A stretch of 64,000 nt of DNA from contig CASDOZ010000006.1 in the NCBI GenBank assembly GCA_949282265.1, positions 122,506 to 186,505 on the forward strand. Reading direction: 5' to 3'. The DNA comes from an uncultured Bacteroidales bacterium (GTDB lineage Bacteria > Bacteroidota > Bacteroidia > Bacteroidales > Paludibacteraceae). Under the pieces are notes generated by a model. The model was not told the DNA's origin. It did not search any database and saw only the letters and a list, made by a program, of their open reading frames with translations. Positions 35,845 to 44,895 of the stretch are shown piece by piece (positions within the stretch are counted from its first letter, which is position 1; every line of letters starts with the position of its first letter). Made by a program: the position numbers and the translations under genes.

Positions 35845-38800
35845 TTAGAAAGTAATGTTTAGACCTGCATTGATAGATGCTGCACGCGGATAAGCTGAGA
35901 AGTCCAATCCGGGTGTCAATGCACCGCTACGGATGGAAACTTCCGGGTCATAGCCAGTGTATTTGGTAAACGTATAAAGGTTCTGGCCGGATAGATATAT
36001 GCGTAGCTTGTTGATTCTCAATCGCGTGCAAATTGCCTTGTTGAAGGAATATCCTATTGACAAGGTTTTCAGGCGCAGGAATGAACCATCTTCAATGATA
36101 CGTGTCGAGAAAACGTTATCCGATGCGTAGGATGCCACGCTTGGAATATCGCTGTTCGGATTTTCCGGTGTCCAACGGTCTATGTAGGAAGCGAATTTGT
36201 TCAAGTCTTTACGTTTCTGATAGCCGCTTTCAAACATAAGTTTGTTGGCATTCAGAATGTCATTCCCGTATGACCATTGGAAGAATATGCTGACATCGAA
36301 ACCGTAAAATTCAAAATTGTTTGTGAATCCGCCAGTGTGGATGGGGTCGCCGCGGCCGATAAAAGTCTGGTCTTCCGAGTTGACAATGCCATCGCCATTC
36401 AGGTCAGCATAACGGGCATATCCCGGTTGGGGTGATTTGTCGTTTACGTGCGGTGCTATTCCATCTTTCAGTATATAGTTTCCACCACCATCTATATCGA
36501 AATCTTCATATTTGTAGGTGCCCATATACACATAGCCGTACATCATGCCGATAGGATATCCGACTTTGGCAATGTAGTTTGGCGATGTAAAGCCTTGGTC
36601 AAAATAAGCATTGGTTTGCAGGGAAGTCTGGCCTTCTGCCAATTCCACCACACGGTTCTTGTTGAATGCGATGTTGAAGTTGGTTGTCCAGCGGAAATTC
36701 GGCCGTTCTATGTTTGTCGTGTTCAACGTAAACTCTATACCTTGGTTACGTACAGAACCGATGTTTTTTACTGCGCTCCGGTAACCTGTGGAAGGTGGAA
36801 TTGCTGCTGTCAATAACAAATCGGTCGTATATTTGTCATACAAATCGATGGTTACACCGATACGGTCTTTCAGGAAAGCCAGGTCAAAACCTAAGTTGGT
36901 TTGGGTAGTGGTTTCCCATTTTACTTCTTCGTTTGCAAGGTTCAAAGGAACTGCACCAGTGCTTGATATTTCGTTATTGAACGGATAGTTACCGTGTGCC
37001 AGGTCTGTTATGTTGGTGTAGTTGCCTTGGGCGGTTTGCAGCAGTTTGATCTGGGAATAATAAGCATATTCGTCAATACGGTTGTTACCAGTGGCTCCCC
37101 AGCTTAAACGTATTTTGCCTTCGTTCATGACCGATGAAGCTGGTGCCCAGAAATCCTCTTCTGTAAAGTTCCATGCCAATGAAGCTGATGGGAAATAACC
37201 GAACCGGTTGTTTTGGGGGAATTTGGATGAACCATCGGCACGGAATGATGCGGTTACATAGTAACGTGATTTGTAATTGTAGTTCAAACGCGCCAAGTAG
37301 GAAAGCATACTCCATTCGCTTTCTTCCGAACTTGTCGTACTTGGCGTGCCTTCACTCATGCCGGCCATGCCTAAGGACTCGTTCGGGATATTAATGGTTT
37401 TGAAACTATAATAGCCGTATGATGAACCTTGTAAGGTCATACCTGCCAATACGTTCAATGAATGGTTTTTCTTGATAAGGGTCTGATATGTCAGCACGTT
37501 TTCGTTCAACCAGGTACGGCGTTCCGAATTGGCCATGGTCGCGTTTACTTTATCGGTAGATATGGGCGAACCGTAACGTGTCTTGGAATTGTTGAACGTT
37601 TCGTTGCGGCGGTTGTCCACTGTATAACCTCCTGATACTTTCAGTTTCAGCCCTTTTATGAATTCGTATTCCAGATAACCGTTGTACTGTGTATAAGCTA
37701 TGGTATTCTTCTTGTATTCATTGAGCAATGACATGTATGGGTTGAAACGGTAGTCATTGGTCTGGTCTACACTGGCATCGTATGCATTTTCAAGCAGGGT
37801 TTCCAGAGGAACATTCGGCTGTGTAACAGGTCGGTATCCCCATACGCTGTAGAACAGGTTGTTCATACCGCTGTATGTGGATTGTGAAGGTGAGGATCCG
37901 TTTTGGACACTGCGTGAATAGTTGGTCGAGAGGTTTATTTTCAGTTTATTTTTAGTCAGGGTCGTACCCAGGCGGCCTTGCAAGCGGTTGTAATTGGAAC
38001 CGAGCACGATACCATCCTGGTCGTAATAGGACATGGAAGCGTTGTAGCGGATACCTTCCGTTCCGCCTACGACTGACAAATTATGGCTTTGCTGGAAAGC
38101 ATCCCTGAAAATCAGGTCTTGCCAGTTGTATTGGGCTATGTTCCGATAATCTTCCAATGTCCATTTCTTGTCTTCATAAGTCTGGAAATAGCCGCTGGAA
38201 CTGCTCATTTCATAAGACTTATATATTTCCGATTGCAGCCGTACAAACTCGTAGGCATCCATCATCGGGATCGTGTGCGTGATGCGTTGCACGCCGACCG
38301 AACCGTCGTAAGATACTGTCGGTTTTCCGACAGTCCCGGTTTTTGTCGTGATAATGATAACGCCGTTGGCGCCACGGGAACCGTAAATGGCTGCTGCTGA
38401 TGCATCTTTCAAAACGTCAATAGACTCAATATCGTTTGAGTTGATAGAGGCAGCTACTGTTGGATCTTCTACGGGAAAACCATCCACAATATACAGGGGC
38501 GAGTTGTCTTGCGTTACGGAGTTCGCACCACGGATAACAATGTTCATGGTTCCACCTGGCATTCCTTCACCCGACGATACGTTTACACCGGCGATACGCC
38601 CGGCCAATGCCTGGTCGAAACTGGCAACGGGGGCCTTCAATATATCTTCTACGTTGGCTTTGGATACGGAACCGGTCAGGTCTTTTTTACGGACGTCCTG
38701 ATAACCGATAACGACAACTTCGTCAAGGGCCTTGCTGTCTTCTTTCATGACGATTTTCATGGGCGATGTGCTCGCCTGCATCTCAACAGTCTGATAGCCG

Positions 38801-39033
38801 ATATATGAAAATACCAGAACCGCTTTTGTGTTTTTGACAGACAAAGTGAATTTACCATCAAAGTCGGTAATTGTACCGTTGGTAGTACCTTTTTCCATGA
38901 CGTTTACGCCGATAAGTGTCATGTCCGTGTCATCCAGAACTACACCGCTTACCGTAGTTTGGGCCCATGTAGTTATGGATATGCACAAGAAACATAAAAC
39001 AAGTAATAAATGTCTAATGCAAGTGTTCTTCAT
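35845..39033 (-). CDS. SusC/RagA TonB-dependent transporter of the GAG locus
   Basis: 1062 residues, intact. A Sec signal (to about residue 25, 'TTWAQ') is followed by a CarboxypepD_reg-like domain ('VSGVVLDDTDMTLIGVNVMEKGTTNGTITDFDGKFTL'), the plug ('SKALDEVVVIGYQDVRKKDLTGSV', 'GSRGANGVIIITTKTG') and a 22-strand barrel ending in Phe ('GLNITF'). It imports oligosaccharides across the outer membrane with TonB energy. A strong hairpin with a T-run stands 32 bp before the ATG on the same strand, leaving no room for a normal promoter after it, so expression may depend on read-through from the beta-helix gene upstream. Confidence 0.97.
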   Translation of the reverse strand: MKNTCIRHLLLVLCFLCISITTWAQTTVSGVVLDDTDMTLIGVNVMEKGTTNGTITDFDGKFTLSVKNTKAVLVFSYIGYQTVEMQASTSPMKIVMKEDSKALDEVVVIGYQDVRKKDLTGSVSKANVEDILKAPVASFDQALAGRIAGVNVSSGEGMPGGTMNIVIRGANSVTQDNSPLYIVDGFPVEDPTVAASINSNDIESIDVLKDASAAAIYGSRGANGVIIITTKTGTVGKPTVSYDGSVGVQRITHTIPMMDAYEFVRLQSEIYKSYEMSSSSGYFQTYEDKKWTLEDYRNIAQYNWQDLIFRDAFQQSHNLSVVGGTEGIRYNASMSYYDQDGIVLGSNYNRLQGRLGTTLTKNKLKINLSTNYSRSVQNGSSPSQSTYSGMNNLFYSVWGYRPVTQPNVPLETLLENAYDASVDQTNDYRFNPYMSLLNEYKKNTIAYTQYNGYLEYEFIKGLKLKVSGGYTVDNRRNETFNNSKTRYGSPISTDKVNATMANSERRTWLNENVLTYQTLIKKNHSLNVLAGMTLQGSSYGYYSFKTINIPNESLGMAGMSEGTPSTTSSEESEWSMLSYLARLNYNYKSRYYVTASFRADGSSKFPQNNRFGYFPSASLAWNFTEEDFWAPASSVMNEGKIRLSWGATGNNRIDEYAYYSQIKLLQTAQGNYTNITDLAHGNYPFNNEISSTGAVPLNLANEEVKWETTTQTNLGFDLAFLKDRIGVTIDLYDKYTTDLLLTAAIPPSTGYRSAVKNIGSVRNQGIEFTLNTTNIERPNFRWTTNFNIAFNKNRVVELAEGQTSLQTNAYFDQGFTSPNYIAKVGYPIGMMYGYVYMGTYKYEDFDIDGGGNYILKDGIAPHVNDKSPQPGYARYADLNGDGIVNSEDQTFIGRGDPIHTGGFTNNFEFYGFDVSIFFQWSYGNDILNANKLMFESGYQKRKDLNKFASYIDRWTPENPNSDIPSVASYASDNVFSTRIIEDGSFLRLKTLSIGYSFNKAICTRLRINKLRIYLSGQNLYTFTKYTGYDPEVSIRSGALTPGLDFSAYPRAASINAGLNITF

Positions 39034-39064
39034 ATTTATGTCGGGTTTTGTGGAATTTTAAAAA

Positions 39065-39098
39065 GCAGACATCCGGACGGAAACCGCCCGAATGTCCT
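39065..39098 (-). terminator. Hairpin with T-run before susC (terminator or attenuator)
   Basis: On the minus strand a stem of about 14 pairs closes on a 3-nt loop (39081-39083) and is followed by TTTTT. The three mismatches seen on the plus strand are G-U wobbles in the minus-strand RNA, which supports a transcript of that strand as the functional form. Confidence 0.75.
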
Positions 39099-39116
39099 GA
39101 GTTTATCCGATATGGA

Positions 39117-41081
39117 TTATTTCATGATGGTTTTCTGAACTGCATTGTTGATACGGACTACATAAATGCCGTTGTTCAACGGGATGGATACTTCTGACTG
39201 GGAAGCAGTTGAACGATGTACCAAAGCTCCGGTTACACTATATACGGAAATGGCATCGTTGAGGTTCAAGCCTTTTATGGTCAGCAGGTTGTTTTGTGCA
39301 CTCAACTGAATGTTGTCGGCAACCAAGCTGTGCAGGCCGCTACCGATTTCCCGGAAGACAACGGTGATATCCATGTCCTCGGTTACAACCCACGAGCACA
39401 AACCTTCGTTTGTGGCATCGATGCTTTCAGAGATATTCGTTTCTTCGCCACTCGCATTGGTGTAGGTAACATAGGCTTCATAACCCTCTTTGGGTTGAAT
39501 GAGCCAGTTCAATGTAGCTCCTTTTTTAAATGATAACGGTGTTGCGGTAGCTATGTCATTATAATTAATGTCATAGATGGTGCCGAACTCCGCACCTTCA
39601 ATGGAAGCCAAGGTTACCGTGAAATATGGGTATTCGTATGCACCAATATCCCAACCTTCTCCTTGCGGACGTTCCAAACCAACAATATCTTCAGCAAGAA
39701 TATCTGTGAGTGCCATACCTTTGTCAATGAGCGGTGAAGTTGGTTTCAGGCTCCAGTCAAGACCAGTCCAATATTCAATATTTCCTTCCAAGTCGGCCGC
39801 TTCTCCTGCTCCGACGGAGAATGTGTTCGGATTTACAAAGCATGGACCGATGCCGGTAAATTCGCCGGTTTCCAAATTCCATACAGTGTCATTGGTCGCA
39901 TTGTCAGGGAATTGCAGGTTGGAATTGGTTACCTCTTCTGTTTCGGATATGGTCCAGCCGTTTTCTTCTGAAACCGGATTGCGCGTGTAGTTGTATAACA
40001 CGCGACAGGAAGCTCCTCCAGCCGCGCCTGTTATGCTGGTCGGAGTGGTCTGGTCTTGAGTAGTGCAATTCCAAACAGTGTTGTTGATGATATTGGCTGT
40101 AAGCCCGCCTATATACATGCCACCTATGTTGGCTGCAATGGTGTTGTTGTAGAAATTGCCGCTTTGATAATAAACCGCACTTGTACCTGTGTTGTTGTAT
40201 ATTACACAGTTGCTAATTTCGTTGTTGGTGGTTCCCTGTGCATAAATGCCTCCGCCGGGTTTAAGCGTGGTATCATCTGCGGAAGAATTGCCGTAAATCA
40301 TACAGTTGCGTATGTAGGTCATTTGCCCGCCTTGCAATCCGATACCTGCACCGCGCACTGTACTTGTGTTGCCACGTACAATGCAGTTTTCAATGGTTGA
40401 TGTATAACCGGCTGCCGGATTGGAGAAAATGCCGCCTCCACCGTTGACTCCTATGCTTTGGGCATTGTTTTCAATGAGGCAATAGCGTACAACGCCTCCG
40501 GTCATGTTTATACCAGCTCCGTTTCCTTCTACAACACTTTTGTTGTCGCGTATGATGCAGTTTTGCCAGATGGTTCCCCCGCGGCATACAACGGCACCAG
40601 CTTTTCCTTGAAGTACCGCATTATCGCCGTTGTCACTGTCGCCACCGTTGGTGAATACGAAACCGTCGATGACGATATCCAATGCCATGTGTCCGCGTGC
40701 CTGGATAACACGGTTTGTGCCATCGGCTTGCAGAATGGTCGGGTTCTCAAACTCCCAAGGTTGTACACCTTCTGCCTGTGGGCGCTCAGCCACGCTTGTT
40801 TCCGTACCTGCGAAACTACCGTACATGTTTACGGAATCTTTCAGGTTTACCGGCCCGGAAAGTTCATACGTTCCGCCTGCTATCCACACATCCTTTTTTT
40901 GGCCGCCAGTGCGTACGGCTTCGGTTAGCGCCTCATTGATGTCATCCATGGCGTTTTCCCACGATGAACCATCTTTGGTTCCTGCACCTTCTGGAGTTAC
41001 GTAAACTACTCCGTTTTCTGGCAATGCCCATAAACTTATTGAGCATACTAAAGCTAAAATGCTAATTGTCAGTTTTTTCAT
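39117..41081 (-). CDS. Secreted parallel beta-helix protein (paralogue 1) with sorting tail
   Basis: 654 residues with a Sec signal (MKKLTISILALVCSISLWA). Residues about 25-480 are a right-handed parallel beta-helix of the 'polymorphic outer membrane protein'/choice-of-anchor type: repeats such as 'GTIWQNCIIRDNKS', 'VVRYCLIENNAQS', 'TIENCIVRGNTS', 'YIRNCMIYGNSS', 'EISNCVIYNNTG'. Then comes 'SPLIDKGMALTDILAEDIVGLERPQGEGWDIGAYEY', a small beta domain ('GAEFGTIYDINYND', 'ITVVFRE') and a type IX-like sorting tail ending 'TIMK'. I see no match to a named lyase motif, although several polysaccharide lyase families are beta-helices. It shares architecture and many segments with the next gene and lies between the sulfatase and susC of the GAG locus. 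Binding or cleaving a glycan is inference. Confidence 0.75.
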   Translation of the reverse strand: MKKLTISILALVCSISLWALPENGVVYVTPEGAGTKDGSSWENAMDDINEALTEAVRTGGQKKDVWIAGGTYELSGPVNLKDSVNMYGSFAGTETSVAERPQAEGVQPWEFENPTILQADGTNRVIQARGHMALDIVIDGFVFTNGGDSDNGDNAVLQGKAGAVVCRGGTIWQNCIIRDNKSVVEGNGAGINMTGGVVRYCLIENNAQSIGVNGGGGIFSNPAAGYTSTIENCIVRGNTSTVRGAGIGLQGGQMTYIRNCMIYGNSSADDTTLKPGGGIYAQGTTNNEISNCVIYNNTGTSAVYYQSGNFYNNTIAANIGGMYIGGLTANIINNTVWNCTTQDQTTPTSITGAAGGASCRVLYNYTRNPVSEENGWTISETEEVTNSNLQFPDNATNDTVWNLETGEFTGIGPCFVNPNTFSVGAGEAADLEGNIEYWTGLDWSLKPTSPLIDKGMALTDILAEDIVGLERPQGEGWDIGAYEYPYFTVTLASIEGAEFGTIYDINYNDIATATPLSFKKGATLNWLIQPKEGYEAYVTYTNASGEETNISESIDATNEGLCSWVVTEDMDITVVFREIGSGLHSLVADNIQLSAQNNLLTIKGLNLNDAISVYSVTGALVHRSTASQSEVSIPLNNGIYVVRINNAVQKTIMK

Positions 41082-41118
41082 AAGTGTATTTGTTTTTGAT
41101 TAAGTTGAGTAAATGTTA

Positions 41119-41149
41119 CCGGTACGCCAGAAAAATTCCGACGTACCGG
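41119..41149 (-). other. Intergenic hairpin between the two beta-helix genes
   Basis: CCGGTACG (41119-41126) and CGTACCGG (41142-41149) pair perfectly around a 15-nt loop. No T-run follows on the minus strand, so it is more likely an RNA stability or processing element than a terminator. Confidence 0.5.
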
Positions 41150-41169
41150 CGGTTGGTGGTTTTAATGGA

Positions 41170-42930
41170 TTAGTTGAGAATTATCTTTTTTGTCTGGCCG
41201 GCTGCACGCACAATGTAGATGCCTTGTTGCAATGCAATGGACATTGTTGATTCTGAAACAGTACGTTCCGCAACTTTGCTGCCAGCTATGTTGTATATGA
41301 TTATGGTTTCACCAATCTGGATTCCACTGACTTGCAACATACCGTTGTTTACTGTGCAACGGAATGGATTGATATTGTCTTCTTGCAAGTTGGTACTGGT
41401 TCCTTTCTCTTGGAAGACAACTTTTATGTCCATGTCTTCAGTTATGGTCCATGCGTAGATCAGATTTCCTGTTCCTGCATCTATGCTTACCTGGTCTTTG
41501 AGATCTTTTTTAGTACCTGCTGCATTTGTGTAATATGCTTCAGCAACTTTGCAACCTTCATTAATTGTGATGTATCCGCTGAGTGTAGAACCTTTTCTGA
41601 GGTTTGTCGAAGTTCCGGATGGAATTTGGTGGTTTTGATCATCGTAAATAGCACCGTATTCACTTCCTTCGATTGTTACGTTTATGGTGTAATATGGGCA
41701 TTCGTAGGCTCCGAGGTCATAAGCGGTTCCTTGCGGGCGAGTGGTGCCGAAAAGGTCGGTAGCTGCCAATGTATAACTTTCAGAAACATCGATACCTGCA
41801 TCAATAAGCGGGGAAGTGCTTGCCAAAGTGTAATCACCATTGGCGGCATCCGTGAAACCGAAGTTGCCATCGGTGATTTCTAAGTTGTTGGAATTTGTCC
41901 ATCCGTCATTTCCCTTAATAGCTGCATACGCATTGTTTGTGAATTCAACGCCGGTAGCCAAATCGCTTTGAATGTCTGATGTAAATACGCTGTTGATGAT
42001 TTTCCCTCCGGCTGTTGTAACATATACAGAGTTTACATCTCCTCCATCAACAGTGCAGTTTATGATGTCTGCACCGTACATATAAATAGCAACTTTGGTT
42101 CTGTTCCCATAAATCAAGCAGTTAATGATCTTGGTTGCACTGGTAGTTGCTGTTTGTGTGTATATGCCGGAGCCATTGGTTGTCGCTGTGTTGTTGCGGA
42201 TAATACAATTGGCAATAGTACCATCGGTAGCCTGGCTGCGAATGGCTCCTCCTTGTTCTGCAATATTGTTTTCAAAAAGACAGCCGGTTATACTTGATAT
42301 TTTTGCGATATGGCAAGCGCCACCCAACTTTGCATTATTATTGAAAAAATACGAATTTTCTACTGTGCCGCCTCCATTGAAAAGAATTGCACCGCCTTGG
42401 CCACTTGCTGTGTTGTATAGGAAACGGCAATTGCGTACATAGCCGTTAGGACGAATTGTCATGCCACCGCCATTGCCGCTGGTTTGAACTCCATTTTGAA
42501 CGGTTACACCATCTAAGATTGTTTCAATGGGGAGGGCTGCTGTACATGTAAATATAGGAAATGTGTTGTTTCCTGTTATGCTTGTTATGTTTTCAAATTC
42601 CCATGGTTGTGCATTATCTGCCTGCGCGCGTTCAGCCAAACTTGTTTCCGTTCCGGCAAAGCCGCCATAAATTTTCACTCCATTTACGAAATTCATGGAT
42701 GCTGTAATTTCATAATCGCCGGCAGCCAACCACCATTCATTTTCGCCTTGTTTATATACTTCGTTCAGTTTTTTGCCTTGTGTAGTCAAATCAATAAGTA
42801 CTTCTCCTACTTGAAGTTCACGTGTCCATTTTGCGTCAGCTTCAGCACCGGTTTGCACCAGATAGCGCGTGGAAAAAGCTGAAATACTGCAAAGGCAAGC
42901 AGCAGCTAAAAGAGTAATGTTTTTCATCAT
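41170..42930 (-). CDS. Secreted parallel beta-helix protein (paralogue 2) with sorting tail
   Basis: About 586 residues beginning MMKNITLLAAACLCSISAFS at 42930 (or the next ATG at 42927); the frame continues to 42972, but that ATG lies inside the -7 box. Beta-helix repeats: 'YVRNCRFLYNTAS', 'TVENSYFFNNNA', 'SITGCLFENNIA', 'TIANCIIRNNTA', 'KIINCLIYGNRT'. It shares with its neighbour 'KIYGGFAGTETSLAERAQADNAQPWEFEN', 'SPLIDAGIDVSESYTL..TDLFGTTRPQGTAYDLGAYECPYYT', 'GSEYGAIYDD' and a sorting tail ending 'KIILN'. It is the first gene after the promoter at 42970 and carries the 13-bp motif upstream, so it may head the long operon down to the kinase. Catalytic role unknown. Confidence 0.75.
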   Translation of the reverse strand: MMKNITLLAAACLCSISAFSTRYLVQTGAEADAKWTRELQVGEVLIDLTTQGKKLNEVYKQGENEWWLAAGDYEITASMNFVNGVKIYGGFAGTETSLAERAQADNAQPWEFENITSITGNNTFPIFTCTAALPIETILDGVTVQNGVQTSGNGGGMTIRPNGYVRNCRFLYNTASGQGGAILFNGGGTVENSYFFNNNAKLGGACHIAKISSITGCLFENNIAEQGGAIRSQATDGTIANCIIRNNTATTNGSGIYTQTATTSATKIINCLIYGNRTKVAIYMYGADIINCTVDGGDVNSVYVTTAGGKIINSVFTSDIQSDLATGVEFTNNAYAAIKGNDGWTNSNNLEITDGNFGFTDAANGDYTLASTSPLIDAGIDVSESYTLAATDLFGTTRPQGTAYDLGAYECPYYTINVTIEGSEYGAIYDDQNHQIPSGTSTNLRKGSTLSGYITINEGCKVAEAYYTNAAGTKKDLKDQVSIDAGTGNLIYAWTITEDMDIKVVFQEKGTSTNLQEDNINPFRCTVNNGMLQVSGIQIGETIIIYNIAGSKVAERTVSESTMSIALQQGIYIVRAAGQTKKIILN

Positions 42931-42969
42931 AATACGTTTGTTTTTAAGTTTAAAAATGAGATTTCGTTG

Positions 42970-42977
42970 CAAAAATA
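42970..42977 (-). promoter_or_regulatory. -7 promoter box of beta-helix gene 2
   Basis: TATTTTTG on the minus strand, 39 bp before the ATG at 42930. It likely drives the beta-helix genes and, by read-through, the susCD-lyase genes. Confidence 0.55.
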
Positions 42978-43003
42978 TCTTGATCTTGATTCCGGAATAG
43001 GAT

Positions 43004-43016
43004 AAAATAGTCCGTA
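43004..43016. promoter_or_regulatory. Shared 13-bp motif AAAATAGTCCGTA, copy 1 (candidate HTCS site)
   Basis: AAAATAGTCCGTA on the plus strand, 27 bp upstream of the -7 box of beta-helix gene 2. An identical 13-mer lies upstream of the sulfatase gene at 44728-44740. Confidence 0.45.
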
Positions 43017-43084
43017 AAGAAGTCTAAAATCGTACTTGATACGTTAATCTGCCCGTTTTGTGTTTGTCTTGTTTTCCTACTGTC

Positions 43085-44629
43085 CTATTCGTAGGGGATT
43101 ATGCCGTCTAGTGTACGGTTTCTATACCAAGGGTCATCGGCTTTCTTCAATAAAACGGCCATTTGCCGGCACAAATCCACAAAAACTTCCAGCTGTTCTT
43201 CGGGGTTTATGTTATCCATCTGGAATGGGTCATTCTGCTCATCGAAAAACAGGGTACTTTTCAGCTTGCCTTTGCGATCCAGTGTCAGTGCAAGTGTGTA
43301 GCGTTCTGTCTTTATGCCGCGTGTTTCGGCAAAATAGTCGGTAACGAGTCCTTGTTCGTCTTTGTTCCCGTCCAGATTCCGCAGGTAAAGTACACCCGTC
43401 GGCAGTGTGGCAGGATCGGCTGTGCCGCGCAGGCAGTCTGCCAGGTCTTGCCCCTGCACGGTGGCGGGAATTTGTCCTTTCAGGCCGGCCAACGACAGGA
43501 TAGTAGGCATAATGTCGGGACTGGATAGCAGCACATCATTGATATGGGGTTTCAGTTTGCCCGGATAACGTATCATGAAAGGTACGTTCATGGATTCCGT
43601 ATAAGGTGAGTTTTTGGGGTCGGTTACATGGCTTGCCATGGTTTCACCGTGGTCGGAAGTGAATACGACAATCGTGTTTTTGTCCAGTCCAAGTTCTTCC
43701 AAGGCTTGCAGAATGCGTCCGAATGCGCGGTCCACACCGGTTACGGAGGCGAAATAGTAGGGTGCACATGCTTGTTTGTCAGTTAGTTCCGGGTTTACAT
43801 TGGGACGCACAAGCAAACTGTCGAGCGGTTTGTCCTTATACAGGTTGTAGTCCTGTTCCATTACATCGTCCAGTGTGCGGTAAGGGCTGTGCGGCGGGTT
43901 CATGGCCACCATTAGGAAAAACGGTTTGCCGGGGTCGCGCCGGTTTTTCAGGTAGTCAATGGCTTTGTCGGCTTCGTGTTCTGGCGACCATTCTCTGATT
44001 TCGTGGCGTTTACCTTCTGTATCCCAATAGTGCGGCGATTTATGCACATCAAATGTTCCGTATGAATACCAATAGTTGAATCCGTGCCGGCGTTCGGGTG
44101 GTGTGTAGGCATCCCATGCCGGGACTTGGCTTTCTACATAATGTCCGGGGTTTTCCGGGTCATTTGGCGTCGGGAAATCGACGTGCAGTTTACCTATGTA
44201 GGCACAGTCATAGCCGTTTTGGCTGAGGACGTCGCTTATGGTCGTAACATCAGGGCGCAGGCTGCTGATGGGGCGTGTCGCGTTGCAGTTGAGCGTGACG
44301 CCGCTCCCGTCCGGATACATGCCGGTGAGCATTATACCGCGGTGGGGGCTGCTCAGTGGGCAGTTGCTTTGCGCGGATGTAAGCGTTACGGCTTCTGTGG
44401 CGAAACGGTTCAGGTTCGGAGTATGGACGGGATCGTTCAGAATTCCGACTGTATCAAAAGGAGCTTCACCCCAAAATTCCAAAGCATGATTCCTGAATTG
44501 GTCGGGGAACACATACAATACGTTAGGATGCGTTGTTTGTTTGGGAGTACATCCAGGTAAAACCAGTGCAGAAAACAAACCGGTTATACTTGATAAACAG
44601 AGAATGTACGGATTTTTGCGTGTGAACAT
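43085..44629 (-). CDS. Family S1 sulfatase of the GAG locus, Ser-type
   Basis: About 514 residues. A lipoprotein-like signal ends in VLPGC (Cys33 counted from the longer ATG at 44647; I start at 44629, MFTRKN). The metal site is 'LYVFPDQFRNHALEFWG'. The activation motif is S-S-P-H-R in 'NCPLSSPHRGIMLTGMYP': a Ser at the formylglycine position, so an anaerobic radical-SAM maturase is needed. 'GKLHVDFPTPNDP', 'NPPHSPYRTLDDV' and 'FTSDHGETMASH' complete the S1 pattern. It lies between the HTCS gene and the beta-helix genes and has its own -7 box with the 13-bp motif. It probably removes sulfate from chondroitin- or dermatan-type sugars; the position attacked cannot be read. Confidence 0.9.
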   Translation of the reverse strand: MFTRKNPYILCLSSITGLFSALVLPGCTPKQTTHPNVLYVFPDQFRNHALEFWGEAPFDTVGILNDPVHTPNLNRFATEAVTLTSAQSNCPLSSPHRGIMLTGMYPDGSGVTLNCNATRPISSLRPDVTTISDVLSQNGYDCAYIGKLHVDFPTPNDPENPGHYVESQVPAWDAYTPPERRHGFNYWYSYGTFDVHKSPHYWDTEGKRHEIREWSPEHEADKAIDYLKNRRDPGKPFFLMVAMNPPHSPYRTLDDVMEQDYNLYKDKPLDSLLVRPNVNPELTDKQACAPYYFASVTGVDRAFGRILQALEELGLDKNTIVVFTSDHGETMASHVTDPKNSPYTESMNVPFMIRYPGKLKPHINDVLLSSPDIMPTILSLAGLKGQIPATVQGQDLADCLRGTADPATLPTGVLYLRNLDGNKDEQGLVTDYFAETRGIKTERYTLALTLDRKGKLKSTLFFDEQNDPFQMDNINPEEQLEVFVDLCRQMAVLLKKADDPWYRNRTLDGIIPYE

Positions 44630-44672
44630 TTTGTCTTTGTCTGTCATGGATTTTTTGTTTGATTATCGATGA

Positions 44673-44680
44673 CAAATTTA
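44673..44680 (-). promoter_or_regulatory. -7 promoter box of the GAG-locus sulfatase
   Basis: TAAATTTG on the minus strand, 43 bp before the ATG at 44629. The -33 place has only TTTA. Confidence 0.5.
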
Positions 44681-44727
44681 GACTGAAACGGAATTTGTAA
44701 ATTCCTAAAAAAGGACGTAAAAGGTAC

Positions 44728-44740
44728 AAAATAGTCCGTA
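44728..44740. promoter_or_regulatory. Shared 13-bp motif AAAATAGTCCGTA, copy 2 (candidate HTCS site)
   Basis: Identical to 43004-43016 and in the same orientation, 48 bp upstream of the sulfatase -7 box, 21 bp further than copy 1. A related GGACGTA lies exactly 21 bp away at 44713-44719. Confidence 0.45.
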
Positions 44741-44821
44741 TTTTTAATGGGAGTTTTTGCGTGTTGGTTTTTATTTTGTTGGTGGATAGTTGTTTATGTG
44801 CTTGTTTACCAGGCGGGAGAT

Positions 44822-44858
44822 GAAAAAGACTGCAAGGATACATGGAATCTTGCAGTCT
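44822..44858 (-). terminator. Terminator after the HTCS gene
   Basis: AGACTGCAAG (44827-44836) and CTTGCAGTCT (44849-44858) pair perfectly; on the minus strand TTTTT follows. Confidence 0.85.
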
Positions 44859-44895
44859 TCGGGAAGATTGGTTGTCGTTTTTTTTTGCAGGGTCT

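Noticed and set aside
41170-42930. Assignment of the beta-helix proteins to PL6 chondroitinase B
   Set aside because: The fold class is similar, but I could not find the PL6 catalytic Lys/Arg context; the repeats look like choice-of-anchor/polymorphic membrane protein repeats.
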